A program made the translations under genes and the position numbers. A stretch of DNA of 64,000 nt from Halopseudomonas maritima (GTDB taxonomy: Bacteria; Pseudomonadota; Gammaproteobacteria; Pseudomonadales; Pseudomonadaceae), in NCBI RefSeq assembly GCF_021545785.1, contig NZ_CP079801.1, positions 2,724,001-2,788,000 on the forward strand, given 5' to 3'. The notes under the pieces were generated by a model. That model ran no database searches. It was not told where the DNA came from and saw only the letters and a list, made by a program, of their open reading frames with translations. Positions 42,513-52,154 of the stretch are shown here, piece after piece. Each line of letters starts with the position of its first letter. Position 1 is the stretch's first letter.

Positions 42513-43366
42513 CAGGGCAGGTCGCGATGGCGGATGAGCAGGTTGGGTGTGGTGCGACCGAGTGCTTCGACCAAGCGCTCGGCAATGTAGACGGAGCGGT
42601 GGTGGCCGCCGGTGCAGCCGATGGCAATGGTCATGTAGCTGCGCTCGCTGGCGGCATAGCGCGGCAGCCATTTTCGCAGGTAGTACACGATGTCCTGAAA
42701 CATCTCTTCAACCTCAGGCTGCGCTGCCAGGTAGTCGCAGACTGGCTGATCGCGGCCGGAATAAGCGCGCAGATCGGGTATCCAGTAGGGGTTGGGCAGG
42801 CAGCGCACGTCGAACATCAGGTCGGCATCGGTGGGTACGCCCCGTTTAAAGCCGAAGGACTGAATCAGTACCGAGGGCTGGCTGCCGTGGCTGCCAAGCA
42901 GTCGCTGCTTGAGCTGATCGCGTAGCTGATAGAGGTTCAGGTGGCTGGTGTCGACCTTGAGGGTTGCGAGGTCGATGATCGGCTCAAGAATCTTCAGTTC
43001 CTGGGCCAGGGCCTCGCCGAGTGACAGCTGGTCATCGGTCAGCGGGTGCTTGCGACGCGTCTCGGAGAAGCGTTTGATCAATACCTCGTCGCGCGCCGCC
43101 AGAAACAGGATGTCGCACTGCACGCCGGCTTCGCGTACTTCCTTTAGCAAGGCCGGAAAACGGGCGAGGTCGTTGGGCAGGTTGCGGGCATCAATGCTGA
43201 TAGCGACTTCAGGCAGGGTGAAGTCGTTCATGCTGGCTTGGCGAGCTAGCTCGGGCAGCAAGCCGGCAGGGAGATTGTCGATGCAGTAAAAGCCGTTATC
43301 TTCCAGCAGGTGCAGGGCGGTACTTTTGCCCGAGCCGGAGCGGCCGCTGACGACAATCAAGCGCAT
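42512..43366 (-). CDS. rapZ: RNase adapter protein / NTPase RapZ
   Basis: 284 residues. Walker A at LIVVSGRSGSGKSTALHLLE, followed by DNGFYCIDNLPAGLLPEL; the C-terminal domain has VLIQSFGFKRGVPTDADLMF, FDVRCLPNPYW and IAIGCTGGHHRSVYIAERL. In enterobacteria RapZ binds GlcN6P and directs GlmZ sRNA to RNase E; in Pseudomonas the RNA partner is less clear. It is 2 bp from ptsN and overlaps ptsO. Confidence 0.95.
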   Translation of the reverse strand: MRLIVVSGRSGSGKSTALHLLEDNGFYCIDNLPAGLLPELARQASMNDFTLPEVAISIDARNLPNDLARFPALLKEVREAGVQCDILFLAARDEVLIKRFSETRRKHPLTDDQLSLGEALAQELKILEPIIDLATLKVDTSHLNLYQLRDQLKQRLLGSHGSQPSVLIQSFGFKRGVPTDADLMFDVRCLPNPYWIPDLRAYSGRDQPVCDYLAAQPEVEEMFQDIVYYLRKWLPRYAASERSYMTIAIGCTGGHHRSVYIAERLVEALGRTTPNLLIRHRDLP

Positions 43367-43368
43367 GG

Positions 43369-43827
43369 TCAGCCTCCGTCGCTGTCGTTGACCATGACGT
43401 TGAACAGTGCCTCGGCGTCGGGTGCGGCGCGCAGGGCGTCGCGCAGCTCTGCCTTGTCGAGCTTGCCGGCCAGCATCTTGAGGATCTGCAGGTGCTGTTC
43501 AGTCGCTTCCTGAGGCACCAGTAGCACGAAGATCAGGTCTACCGGCTGGCCATCAAGGGCGTCAAAATCAATTTTGCCGTCTAGCTGCAGCAGTGCGCCA
43601 ATGGCCTGGTGGCAGTCTTCAATACGGCAATGGGGAATCGCGATGCCGTTGCCGAAGCCGGTGGAGCCGAGCTTCTCGCGGGCGATCAGGTTTTCGTAGA
43701 TAGCGTCTGGATCCAGGTTTGTGTGCTGGGCAACCAGTTTGCCGATCAGCTCCAGCACACGTTTTTTGGACCCGCCCTGAACGCCGGAGAAGGTGCGTTC
43801 AGGGGTCAGGATGTGGTCAATTTGCAT
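43369..43827 (-). CDS. ptsN: PTS IIA-like nitrogen regulatory protein PtsN (EIIA-Ntr)
   Basis: 152 residues. The phospho-acceptor is His66 in GIAIPHCRIEDC; N-terminal DHILTPERTFSGVQGGSKKR and QPVDLIFVLLVP are typical. It is the output protein of the nitrogen PTS, affecting potassium transport, sigma factor balance and polymer storage. It follows hpf by 12 bp and precedes rapZ, all on the minus strand downstream of rpoN. Confidence 0.95.
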   Translation of the reverse strand: MQIDHILTPERTFSGVQGGSKKRVLELIGKLVAQHTNLDPDAIYENLIAREKLGSTGFGNGIAIPHCRIEDCHQAIGALLQLDGKIDFDALDGQPVDLIFVLLVPQEATEQHLQILKMLAGKLDKAELRDALRAAPDAEALFNVMVNDSDGG

Positions 43828-43839
43828 GTTGGCGCGGAG

Positions 43840-44148
43840 TTATCGGACGTTGGCGCCTTGCTGGCGGTCTATGTGCTTTTCCTTGTGCTTGATCAGTTGG
43901 CGATCAAGCTTGTCGGTCAGCATGTCGATGGCTGCATACATATCGGTGTGCTCGGCCAGAGCAACCACCTCGCCACCGGCGATGTGCAGGGTGGCTTCGG
44001 CCTTCTGCCGCAGCTTCTCGACCTCAAGGGTGACTTGTACGTTGGTGATTTTGTCGAAATGCCGCTCCAGACGGGCCATTTTCTCAGTGACGTAATCGCG
44101 CAGTGCGTCAGTGATGTCGAGTTGGTGACCGCTAATGTTCAGTTGCAT
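43840..44148 (-). CDS. hpf: Ribosome hibernation promoting factor
   Basis: 102 residues from the ATG at 44148 (MQLNISGHQLDITDALRDYV), short HPF form. EKMARLERHFDKITNVQVTL and the lysine/arginine-rich C-terminus KHKEKHIDRQQG are family features. It binds the small subunit and promotes inactive 100S dimers in stationary phase. The long frame to 44244 has no similarity before the chosen start. The gene lies just downstream of rpoN, its usual place. Confidence 0.95.
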   Translation of the reverse strand: MQLNISGHQLDITDALRDYVTEKMARLERHFDKITNVQVTLEVEKLRQKAEATLHIAGGEVVALAEHTDMYAAIDMLTDKLDRQLIKHKEKHIDRQQGANVR

Positions 44149-44260
44149 ACGGCGTCTCCTGATTGGCTTGTTGTTGCAGGGTGATCGTCCGCCACCCGGT
44201 GGTGCCACTGCATGATCCCTGAACTGGATCCTTGCCCTGACCAATGACGGTCAGTGGGCG

Positions 44261-45760
44261 CTAGACCAGTCTCTTGCGTTCGCTCGATGGCGCGATATTG
44301 AGCGACTCGCGATACTTTGCGATGGTCCGGCGGGCAACTTCGATGCCCTGCTCCTCCAGTAAACCAGCGATCTTGCTATCGCTCAATGGTTTCTTTGGGT
44401 TTTCTGCTGCCACCAGCTTCTTGATCAGTGCGCGGATCGCGGTGGATGAGAATTCACCCCCTTCGCTGGTCCCGACGTGACTGGAAAAGAAGTACTTGAG
44501 CTCAAAAATACCCCGCGGGGTATGCATGTACTTTTGCGTGGTTACCCGCGAGATGGTCGACTCGTGCATGCCCACCGCTTCGGCGATGTCGTGCAGTACC
44601 AGCGGCTTCATGGCTTCTTCGCCATGCTCAAGAAAGCCCCGTTGATGTTCGACGATTTGGGTGGCCACCTTCATCAGTGTTTCGTTGCGGCTTTGCAGGC
44701 TCTTGATGAACCAGCGGGCCTCCTGCAGGTTGTTGCGCAGGTAGGTGTTGTCTTCGCTGGAGTCGGCGCGGCGGACCATGGAGGCGTAGTGCCCATTGAC
44801 CCGTACCTTGGGTACGGCGTCCTGATTCAGCTCGACCACCCAGCGGTGGCTATCGCGGCGCACGATGACGTCGGGAATCACGTATTCGGCTTCGCCTGAG
44901 GCGATTTCCGAGCCGGGGCGCGGGTTCAGTGTCTGGATCAGGCCGATGGCGTCGCGCAACTGGTCTTCCTTCAGCTTGCTGCGGCGCATCAACTGTGTGA
45001 AGTCGCGGTTGCCGAGCAGCTCCAGGTGGTCGCGGACGACGCGGGTGGCCTGTTCCAGCATGGGGGTGTCGTCCGGCAACTGGCGAATCTGCAGCAGCAG
45101 GCATTCGCGCAGGTCACGGGCGCCTACGCCGACCGGTTCGAATTGCTGGATGCGGTGCAGCACCATCTCGACTTCGTCCAGCTCGGCTTCAAGCTCTGCG
45201 GGTAGCGAGGCGAGGATGTCTTCCAGCGATTCTTCGAGGTAGCCGTCGGCGTTGATGCCGTCGATCAGGGCGGTGGCAATCTGGTAGTCCGTCTCGGACA
45301 TTGGCAGCAGGTTGAGCTGCCATTCGAGATGACTTTGCAGGGTTTCGCCGGTACCGGTGCGCGAGGTGTAGTCCCAGTCTTCGTCATCCTGGCTGGGCAG
45401 GGAGCTGGCGGAGGTCTGGTAAACGTCTTCCCATTGGGTGTCGACCGGCAGTTCACTGGGGATGGCTTCGTTCCAGTTGCCTTCCTGGTCGCCCTGGGTG
45501 TGCTGGTCGATGGAGTCCATGGAGACCGGTTCAGGCAGGGTGACCGCTGGCGCATCATCGTCGCCACCTTCCTGGCTGGCGTTGCTGCTGTAATCGTCGT
45601 CACCCTCGTCGGCCATCTCTAGCATGGGGTTGGCTTCCAGCGCCTCCTGCACCTCCTGCTGGAGGTCGAGACTGGACAGCTGAAGCAGTCTGATGGCCTG
45701 CTGCAGCTGAGGTGTCATGGTCAGCTGCTGCCCCATCTTGAGGACGAGCGAGGGTTTCAT
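44261..45760 (-). CDS. rpoN: RNA polymerase sigma-54 factor
   Basis: 499 residues. Region I is glutamine/leucine-rich (MKPSLVLKMGQQLTMTPQLQ), region II is acidic (about 50-120), and region III has the core-binding and DNA-binding parts, including the RpoN box ARRTIAKYRESLNIAPSSER at the C-terminus. It directs transcription from -24/-12 promoters with AAA+ activators, controlling nitrogen use, flagella and more. It lies between lptB and hpf. The leader contains a 7-bp inverted repeat. Confidence 0.97.
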   Translation of the reverse strand: MKPSLVLKMGQQLTMTPQLQQAIRLLQLSSLDLQQEVQEALEANPMLEMADEGDDDYSSNASQEGGDDDAPAVTLPEPVSMDSIDQHTQGDQEGNWNEAIPSELPVDTQWEDVYQTSASSLPSQDDEDWDYTSRTGTGETLQSHLEWQLNLLPMSETDYQIATALIDGINADGYLEESLEDILASLPAELEAELDEVEMVLHRIQQFEPVGVGARDLRECLLLQIRQLPDDTPMLEQATRVVRDHLELLGNRDFTQLMRRSKLKEDQLRDAIGLIQTLNPRPGSEIASGEAEYVIPDVIVRRDSHRWVVELNQDAVPKVRVNGHYASMVRRADSSEDNTYLRNNLQEARWFIKSLQSRNETLMKVATQIVEHQRGFLEHGEEAMKPLVLHDIAEAVGMHESTISRVTTQKYMHTPRGIFELKYFFSSHVGTSEGGEFSSTAIRALIKKLVAAENPKKPLSDSKIAGLLEEQGIEVARRTIAKYRESLNIAPSSERKRLV

Positions 45761-45802
45761 TGTGTTGCGAAATACCTTGTGCGCTAGTTCAAACCGTTGG
45801 TT

Positions 45803-45820
45803 TAGACATGCTGATGTCTA
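45803..45820. promoter_or_regulatory. Inverted repeat in the lptB-rpoN gap
   Basis: TAGACAT-GCTG-ATGTCTA, 7-bp arms, 43-60 bp upstream of the rpoN start. It could be an operator or an RNA hairpin in the leader. No known consensus is matched. Confidence 0.3.
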
Positions 45821-45853
45821 TTTGCCGGTAGCATGCCTGAAATACGGGGGCTT

Positions 45854-46575
<722 letters not shown>

Positions 46576-46579
<4 letters not shown>

Positions 46580-47133
46580 GGTGTGGCAGGCTCTTCGTTG
46601 CTGCTGTCGTTGCTGCGGCTGCGCGGCTGGATCACAATCTCGATACGTCCGCCGCCGCTCTGGCCGCCGCTGGCGCTTTCGCCGCCACGGCCCGCATCGA
46701 CCACCTGGCGCGGAATGTCATAGCTGACGTAGTCGCCCTGAAAGGTGTTGCCTGACTGCTCCAGAAAGGCGTCCTGAATCAGGATGATGGTCTCGCGATC
46801 AGCGTGGTATTCGATCGTTTGCGCACGTGCCTTGACCGGTGGCTTTTCTGCCTCTGGGGTCTGCTGATAGGTCGCTGGACTGCCGTGGGTGACCATGGTG
46901 TTCAGCTCGCCGTTGGCATTGGTGCTGAGCGTCACGCGGCCACCGGTCAGGCGCATGCTGCCCTGGGTTATGATCACGTTACCGGTATAAACGGCGGTGT
47001 TGCGCTTGTCGTCCAGCGTGGCTGAATTAGCCTGGATGCGAATCGGCTGACTGCTGTCGCTCGGCAATGCCAGGGCGTGCGTGGCGCAGCCGGCCAGCAG
47101 GGTCAGGGCAAGGAGGGGGTTAACGCACCTCAT
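46576..47133 (-). CDS. lptA: LPS transport periplasmic protein LptA
   Basis: 185 residues with one OstA-type beta-jellyroll (IRIQANSATLDDKRNTAVYT, VIITQGSMRLTGGRVTL, GNTFQGDYVSYDIPRQ). LptA oligomers bridge inner and outer membranes. The signal sequence MRCVNPLLALTLLAGCATHA offers two readings: normal cleavage after ALA (giving LPSD, as in P. aeruginosa) or lipidation at Cys16 in LLAGC. Acidic/serine-rich C-terminal tail. Overlaps lptC by 14 bp. Confidence 0.94.
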
Positions 47134-47701
47134 ATTGGCCTCTTACGGTGGACAGCAGCTGCAGGCGGCCGTCATTGAGAAATAATTGCATGCCTTCGGC
47201 AGTAGTGACACTGCGAGCGGCTTCGATTCTAACGCTTTGATCGGTTTCGGCGTAGTCGCGACGCGGAAACAGCGTCAGTGCCGAGGTGGTGAGCTGGCGC
47301 TGAGGCTGCCCCTCGGGTTGCTGCTGCAGCAGGACGTCGGTATCAAGATCCACGCGATCACCTTTTTCGGTGACCAGCCCGTTAGCGGCCTTGAGTAGCC
47401 AGGGCGTGGGGTTGTCACCGCGATAAAACAGCAGCTCGGGCTGCTGCAGACGGGTGCTGCCATCTTCAATCTGGTGTACGGCGTGCTCGGCAGTCAGTCG
47501 GTAGGCGACCTGGCCTTGCTCATCCAGCATCTGGATGCGCGCGTTGTCTATATAAAAGTCGGGGCGGGCGTTATCGCGCTCGACGTCCGCCGGGGTAAAG
47601 CTGGCTGGGCGGATGTTCCAGTAGCCCATGGCCAGGGCCAGCGCGGCGCTGGCGGCCAGTAGCAGGCCAAGGGTGAGGTAGCGCGGCAGCCCGAGATTCA
47701 C
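47120..47701 (-). CDS. lptC: LPS export protein LptC
   Basis: 193 residues: a single N-terminal membrane anchor (about 7-26, LTLGLLLAASAALALAMGYW) and a periplasmic OstA-like domain (ARPDFYIDNARIQMLDEQGQ onward). LptC passes LPS from LptFG to LptA. It overlaps kdsC by four bases and lptA by 14, keeping the kdsD-kdsC-lptC-lptA-lptB order seen in Pseudomonas. Confidence 0.94.
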   Translation of the reverse strand: MNLGLPRYLTLGLLLAASAALALAMGYWNIRPASFTPADVERDNARPDFYIDNARIQMLDEQGQVAYRLTAEHAVHQIEDGSTRLQQPELLFYRGDNPTPWLLKAANGLVTEKGDRVDLDTDVLLQQQPEGQPQRQLTTSALTLFPRRDYAETDQSVRIEAARSVTTAEGMQLFLNDGRLQLLSTVRGQYEVR

Positions 47702-48219
47702 AGGTAGGCTGCCTGTGCCTGCTCGAGGGTGCCCTGGGCGCGCATGATGAGTTCGCAGAACTCGCGCGCGGCACCGGCGCCGCCCATCGCGCGGGTAACG
47801 CCGTGGGCGTGCTCGCGGACAAAGGCGTCGGCACTGGCAACGGCCATGCCCAGGCCAACCCGGCGCATCACCGGCAGGTCCGGCAGGTCATCGCCCAAGT
47901 GGGCAATTTCGTGCATTTCGACCGGGATGATCTGGCGTAGCTCATTCAGTGCGGTCAGTTTGTCTTCACGCCCTTGGATCAAGTGCTTGATGCCCAGGTT
48001 GGCGGCGCGCCGCTCGACCAGGGGTGACTTGCGGCCGCTGATGATGGCGGTTTCCACGCCGGAGGCCATCAACATCTTGATGCCGTGACCATCCAGCGTG
48101 TTAAACGATTTGAACTCGGTGCCATCGGGCATGAAGTACAGGCGCCCGTCGGTGAGTACGCCGTCAACGTCGAAAATGGCCAGGCGGATAGCCTTGGCAC
48201 GTTGGGTCAGGTTATCCAT
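47698..48219 (-). CDS. kdsC: 3-deoxy-D-manno-octulosonate 8-phosphate phosphatase
   Basis: 173 residues, HAD-family tetrameric phosphatase. Motif I LAIFDVDGVLTDGRLYF with DxD, motif III lysine in SGRKSPLVERRA, and motif IV LGDDLPDLPVMRRVGLGMAV are present. It releases Kdo from Kdo-8-phosphate. I choose the ATG at 48219 (MDNLTQRAKAIRLAIFDVDG); a GTG at 48231, overlapping the kdsD stop (GTGA), would add four residues and is possible. Confidence 0.94.
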   Translation of the reverse strand: MDNLTQRAKAIRLAIFDVDGVLTDGRLYFMPDGTEFKSFNTLDGHGIKMLMASGVETAIISGRKSPLVERRAANLGIKHLIQGREDKLTALNELRQIIPVEMHEIAHLGDDLPDLPVMRRVGLGMAVASADAFVREHAHGVTRAMGGAGAAREFCELIMRAQGTLEQAQAAYL

Positions 48220-48227
48220 AGCAAGTC

Positions 48228-49199
48228 TCACACTACGCCTGCACGCAGCAGGTCATGCATGTTCAGGGCGCCCACCGGTCGGCCTTCACTGTCGACGACA
48301 AACAGGCCGTTGATGCGGGCGTCTTCCATTATCTTCAGTGCCTCGGCCGCGAGCATGCCGGCGCGGGCGGTCTTGCAGCCGCGGGTCATCAGGTCGCCGA
48401 TGCGCACGCTTTGAAAGTCGATATTCTGATCCAGGGTGCGGCGCAGGTCACCGTCGGTGAAAATACCGATCAGGGCGCCGTGCTCATCGGCGATGCCGGT
48501 CAGGCCGAGACCCTTGCGGGTCATTTCCAGCAGGGCGTCTCGCAGCGGCACTTGCGGGCCGACCAGCGGCATGCTGTCTCCACCATGCATGATGTCATCG
48601 ACCAGCAGCAGCAGGCGTCGGCCGAGACTGCCGCCGGGGTGTGAGAAGGCAAAGTCTTCGGCGCTGAAACCGCGTGCTTCGAGCAGGGCAATCGCCAGGG
48701 CGTCGCCCATGACCAGAGCTGTGGTGGTGCTGGAGGTCGGGGCCAGGTTGAGCGGGCAGGCTTCCTGCTCGACGCCGGTGTCCAGGTTGGCGACAGCGGC
48801 TTGCGCCAGGGTGGACTCGGCGTTGCCGGTCAGGCTGATCAATGGCGCCCCAAGGCGTTTGATCAGCGGCAGCAGGGTCACGACCTCGGCCGTGTTGCCG
48901 GAGTTGGACAGGGCAATCACCACGTCTTCGGCGGTAATCATGCCCATGTCGCCGTGGCTGGCTTCACCGGGGTGCACAAAAAACGCGGGTGTGCCGGTAC
49001 TGGCCAGGGTCGCCGCCAGCTTGCGGCCAACGTGGCCGGATTTGCCCATGCCGGTGACCACCACGCGGCCACGGCAGGCCAGCAGGGTCGCGCAGGCAGT
49101 GCTGAAAGGCTCGGCCAGGCGCTGCAGTAGGGAGTCAACGGCGTCGCGCTCCATGCTGATGGTGCGGCGAGCGGAAGCGATGTAGTCAAATTCGGCCAT
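48228..49199 (-). CDS. kdsD: Arabinose-5-phosphate isomerase
   Basis: 323 residues: an N-terminal SIS sugar isomerase domain (VVVTGMGKSGHVGRKLAATL, FVHPGEASHGDMGMI) and two CBS domains (DIMHGGDSMPLVGPQVPLRD; DLMTRGCKTARAGMLAAEAL). It makes D-arabinose 5-phosphate, the first step to Kdo. Start ATG at 49199. It is the first gene of the kds-lpt operon and diverges from mlaF; a TATACT in the gap may be its -10. Confidence 0.95.
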   Translation of the reverse strand: MAEFDYIASARRTISMERDAVDSLLQRLAEPFSTACATLLACRGRVVVTGMGKSGHVGRKLAATLASTGTPAFFVHPGEASHGDMGMITAEDVVIALSNSGNTAEVVTLLPLIKRLGAPLISLTGNAESTLAQAAVANLDTGVEQEACPLNLAPTSSTTTALVMGDALAIALLEARGFSAEDFAFSHPGGSLGRRLLLLVDDIMHGGDSMPLVGPQVPLRDALLEMTRKGLGLTGIADEHGALIGIFTDGDLRRTLDQNIDFQSVRIGDLMTRGCKTARAGMLAAEALKIMEDARINGLFVVDSEGRPVGALNMHDLLRAGVV

Positions 49200-49318
49200 G
49201 GGGTGCCTGTCGGTGATCACTGAGCCGGCAAGTATAGCGGTTTGTCCCTGCCAACTCATCCATCGACAACGGCTTGCGTATGTTTATCCCCGGTTCAGGG
49301 TAGTTGTCGATTCGTCGC

Positions 49319-49347
49319 TTGGGCTGCTCTCGGCGCTCTGCTATATT
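49319..49347 (+). promoter_or_regulatory. Sigma-70 promoter of the mla operon
   Basis: TTGGGC (49319-49324), 17-bp spacer, TATATT (49342-49347), predicting a start near 49354 and a leader of about 50 nt before mlaF. The rest of the 204-bp kdsD // mlaF gap shows no other clear site. Confidence 0.6.
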
Positions 49348-49403
49348 ACGCGGCTTGATTTTGCCCTGGGATGGGGCGCGACCCTTAAAGGCTTTGGCAC
49401 CCC

Positions 49404-50222
49404 ATGAATGACGCATCGGATTACATTGTTGAATTGCAGAACATCACCTTTCGGCGTGGTAGCCGGGTGATTTTCGACAATGTTGATATCCGCATTCCGC
49501 GCGGCAAGGTGACCGGCATCATGGGCCCCTCCGGCTGCGGCAAGACCACGCTGCTGCGCCTGATTGGCGCGCAGCTGCGCCCGGACAGCGGTTCGATCTG
49601 GGTGAATGGCCAGAATATTCCCGAGTTGGGTCGCGAGCAGCTGTTCGTCGCCCGCCAGGACATGGGCATGCTGTTTCAGAGCGGCGCCCTGTTTACTGAT
49701 TTGAATGTTTTCGAGAACGTCGCTTTCCCGCTGCGGGTGCATACCGACCTGCCCGAGGACATGATTCGTGACATTGTGTTACTGAAATTGCAGGCCGTTG
49801 GTCTGCGTGGTGCGCGTGACCTGATGCCCGACGAGCTGTCCGGTGGCATGAAGCGCCGGGTTGCATTGGCGCGGGCCATTGCCCTCGACCCGGCACTGAT
49901 GATGTATGACGAGCCTTTCGTCGGCCAGGACCCGATCTCCATGGGGGTGCTGGTACGACTTATTCGGCTGCTCAACGATGCGCTTGGATTGAGCAGCATC
50001 GTGGTGTCCCATGATCTGGCCGAAACTGCCAGCATCGCCGATTACCTCTACGTGGTGGGTGATGGGCAGGTGCTGGGGCAGGGTACGCCGGATGAACTGA
50101 TGAACTCCGAGAGTCCGCGCATTCGCCAGTTTATGCAGGGCGAGCCGGACGGTCCGGTGCCCTTCCATTTTCCCGCACAGGATTATGTGCAGGATTTGCT
50201 GCAGACGGAGAAAGACGCGTGA
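49404..50222 (+). CDS. mlaF: Phospholipid ABC transporter ATP-binding protein MlaF
   Basis: 272 residues. Walker A IMGPSGCGKTTLLRLIGAQL, signature ELSGGMKRRVALARAIALD, Walker B PALMMYDEPFVGQDP and switch VVSHDLAETASIADY are present. MlaF drives the MlaFEDB complex, which returns mislocalised phospholipid from the outer membrane (the direction is still debated). The stop overlaps the GTG start of mlaE. Confidence 0.96.
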   Translation: MNDASDYIVELQNITFRRGSRVIFDNVDIRIPRGKVTGIMGPSGCGKTTLLRLIGAQLRPDSGSIWVNGQNIPELGREQLFVARQDMGMLFQSGALFTDLNVFENVAFPLRVHTDLPEDMIRDIVLLKLQAVGLRGARDLMPDELSGGMKRRVALARAIALDPALMMYDEPFVGQDPISMGVLVRLIRLLNDALGLSSIVVSHDLAETASIADYLYVVGDGQVLGQGTPDELMNSESPRIRQFMQGEPDGPVPFHFPAQDYVQDLLQTEKDA

Positions 50223-50998
50223 GCCTGCTCGACAGGGTGGTACTGCTCGGACGGGCAGGGCTGGATACGTTGGCCGCACTGGGGCGTTCTGGCCTGTTTT
50301 TGGTCAATGCGCTGTTTGGCCGGGCGCGCTTCGGCAGTGGCTGGGCGCTGTTGGTCAAGCAGCTGCACGCTGTCGGTGTGCTGTCGCTGGCGATTATCGT
50401 GGTGTCGGGGTTGTTTATCGGCATGGTGCTGGCGCTGCAGGGTTACAACATCCTGTCCGGCTACGGCTCGGAGCAGGCGGTTGGCCAGATGGTAGCCCTG
50501 ACCTTGCTGCGTGAGTTGGGGCCGGTGGTCACTGCGCTCCTGTTCGCCGGCCGGGCCGGCTCGGCGCTGACCGCCGAGATTGGTCTGATGAAGGCCACCG
50601 AGCAGCTGTCGAGCATGGAAATGATCGGCGTTGACCCGCTCAAGTATGTGATTGCACCGCGCCTGTGGGCCGGTTTTATCTCCATGCCGCTACTGGCTAT
50701 GGTGTTCTGCGTAGTGGGTATCTGGGGCGGCGCTCTGGTAGCGGTTGACTGGCTGGGTGTGTATTCCGGCTCCTACTGGTCAAACATGCAGAACTCGGTC
50801 GAGTTTGTTGATGACGTATTGAACGGCCTGATCAAGGCCGTGGTGTTTGCCTTTGTCGTGACCTGGATCGCCGTGTTTCAGGGCTACGATTGCGAGCCGA
50901 CCTCCGAGGGCATCAGCCGGGCGACCACGCGCACCGTGGTTTATGCCTCGCTGGCCGTGCTGGGGCTGGACTTCATTTTGACTGCACTGATGTTTTGA
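50219..50998 (+). CDS. mlaE: Phospholipid ABC transporter permease MlaE
   Basis: 259 residues from a GTG overlapping the mlaF stop (GTGA). Typical MlaE sequence with an interfacial N-terminal helix and five membrane helices: VVSGLFIGMVLALQGYNILS, LRELGPVVTALLFAGRAGSA, LTAEIGLMKATEQLSSMEMI. It forms the inner-membrane core of the Mla complex with MlaF, MlaB and the MlaD ring. Confidence 0.96.
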   Translation: MSLLDRVVLLGRAGLDTLAALGRSGLFLVNALFGRARFGSGWALLVKQLHAVGVLSLAIIVVSGLFIGMVLALQGYNILSGYGSEQAVGQMVALTLLRELGPVVTALLFAGRAGSALTAEIGLMKATEQLSSMEMIGVDPLKYVIAPRLWAGFISMPLLAMVFCVVGIWGGALVAVDWLGVYSGSYWSNMQNSVEFVDDVLNGLIKAVVFAFVVTWIAVFQGYDCEPTSEGISRATTRTVVYASLAVLGLDFILTALMF

Positions 50999-51017
50999 TT
51001 AGCCAAGGAACATGCCC

Positions 51018-51482
51018 ATGCGTACCCGTAACCTGGAACTGATTGTCGGCGTCTTTATTCTTGCCGGCCTGCTCGCGCTGGCGGTTTTGGCGGTGCGTGT
51101 CAGTGGTCTGACGACCAGCAGCGCTGGCAGCACCTACAGTGTGCACGCCTATTTCGACAACGTGGCGGGGCTGACGCCGCGCGCCAAGGTCACCATGTCG
51201 GGTGTCACCATCGGTCAGGTCACTGCGATTGTCTTTGACAAGAACCGCTACGCCGCGCGGGTTGACCTGTCGATCAACAGCAATGTAGATACCCTGCCGG
51301 CCGACAGCACGGCCTCTATCCTGACCGCCGGACTGCTGGGCGAGAAGTACGTGGGTATCTCTGTGGGTGGCGATGATGAGCTGCTGGTTGATGGCAGCGA
51401 GCTGTACGATACCCAGTCGGCACTGGTGCTGGAGGAACTGATTGGCCGGTTCCTGCTCAATACAGTAAGCAAGGACGACTGA
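51018..51482 (+). CDS. mlaD: MCE-domain substrate-binding protein MlaD
   Basis: 154 residues: an N-terminal signal anchor (NLELIVGVFILAGLLALAVL) and one MCE domain (YSVHAYFDNVAGLTPRAKVT, ILTAGLLGEKYVGISVGGDD). MlaD hexamers form a periplasmic ring with a lipid-conducting pore. Two ATG codons, 51012 and 51018, are available; the second is better spaced (8 nt) from AGGA. Confidence 0.94.
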   Translation: MRTRNLELIVGVFILAGLLALAVLAVRVSGLTTSSAGSTYSVHAYFDNVAGLTPRAKVTMSGVTIGQVTAIVFDKNRYAARVDLSINSNVDTLPADSTASILTAGLLGEKYVGISVGGDDELLVDGSELYDTQSALVLEELIGRFLLNTVSKDD

Positions 51483-51512
51483 TTCCGGTCGGCCTTTCAG
51501 GAGAGACTAGTT

Positions 51513-52154
51513 ATGCGTTTTATCATCAATGCCATCGTTGCCCTGGGTCTGCTAGTGCCGGCCCTGGCGCAGGCCAATGCCACGCCTCAGCAGATTGTTG
51601 AGGATACGTCCAACAAGGTCATGGCCGTGCTGGATGCCAACCGGGAAACCTATCGCAACGATGTGGATGCCTTCACCCAAGGTCTCAACGAGGTGTTGGA
51701 GCCGGTGGTCGACTTTGACGGCATCGCGCGCAGCGTAATGACCGTGCGCTACAGCCGCAGCGCGACAGACGAGCAGATGCAGCGCTTTATCGACACCTTC
51801 AAGCGCAGCATGGTGCAGTTCTACGGTAACGCGCTGCTGGACTTCCAGAGTGGTGAAATTACGGTACTGCCGGCCAGCAACCGCGAGCCGCGCCCGGATC
51901 GCGCCAGTGTAGACATGCAGGTCAAGGCGGGTAACGGCCAGGTTTACTCGGCCACCTACACCCTGTCACTGGTGAATGACCAGTGGAAGGTGCGTAACGT
52001 GATTGTCGAAGGCATCAACATCGGTCTGCTGTTCCGCGACCAGTTTGCCCAGGCGATGAAAACCCATCGCAACGATCTGGATGCGGTTATCGACAACTGG
52101 GGTAGCGTGGTTGCCCAGTCCCGCGAAACCGTTGAAAAAGAGACCGAGCAGTGA
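51513..52154 (+). CDS. mlaC: Phospholipid-binding periplasmic protein MlaC
   Basis: 213 residues with a cleavable signal peptide (MRFIINAIVALGLLVPALAQ, then ANA). The mature Tgt2/MlaC domain has IVEDTSNKVMAVLDANRETY, PVVDFDGIARSVM and YTLSLVNDQWKVRNVIVEGI. It shuttles phospholipid between outer-membrane MlaA and the MlaFEDB complex. The stop overlaps the GTG start of mlaB. Confidence 0.95.
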   Translation: MRFIINAIVALGLLVPALAQANATPQQIVEDTSNKVMAVLDANRETYRNDVDAFTQGLNEVLEPVVDFDGIARSVMTVRYSRSATDEQMQRFIDTFKRSMVQFYGNALLDFQSGEITVLPASNREPRPDRASVDMQVKAGNGQVYSATYTLSLVNDQWKVRNVIVEGINIGLLFRDQFAQAMKTHRNDLDAVIDNWGSVVAQSRETVEKETEQ

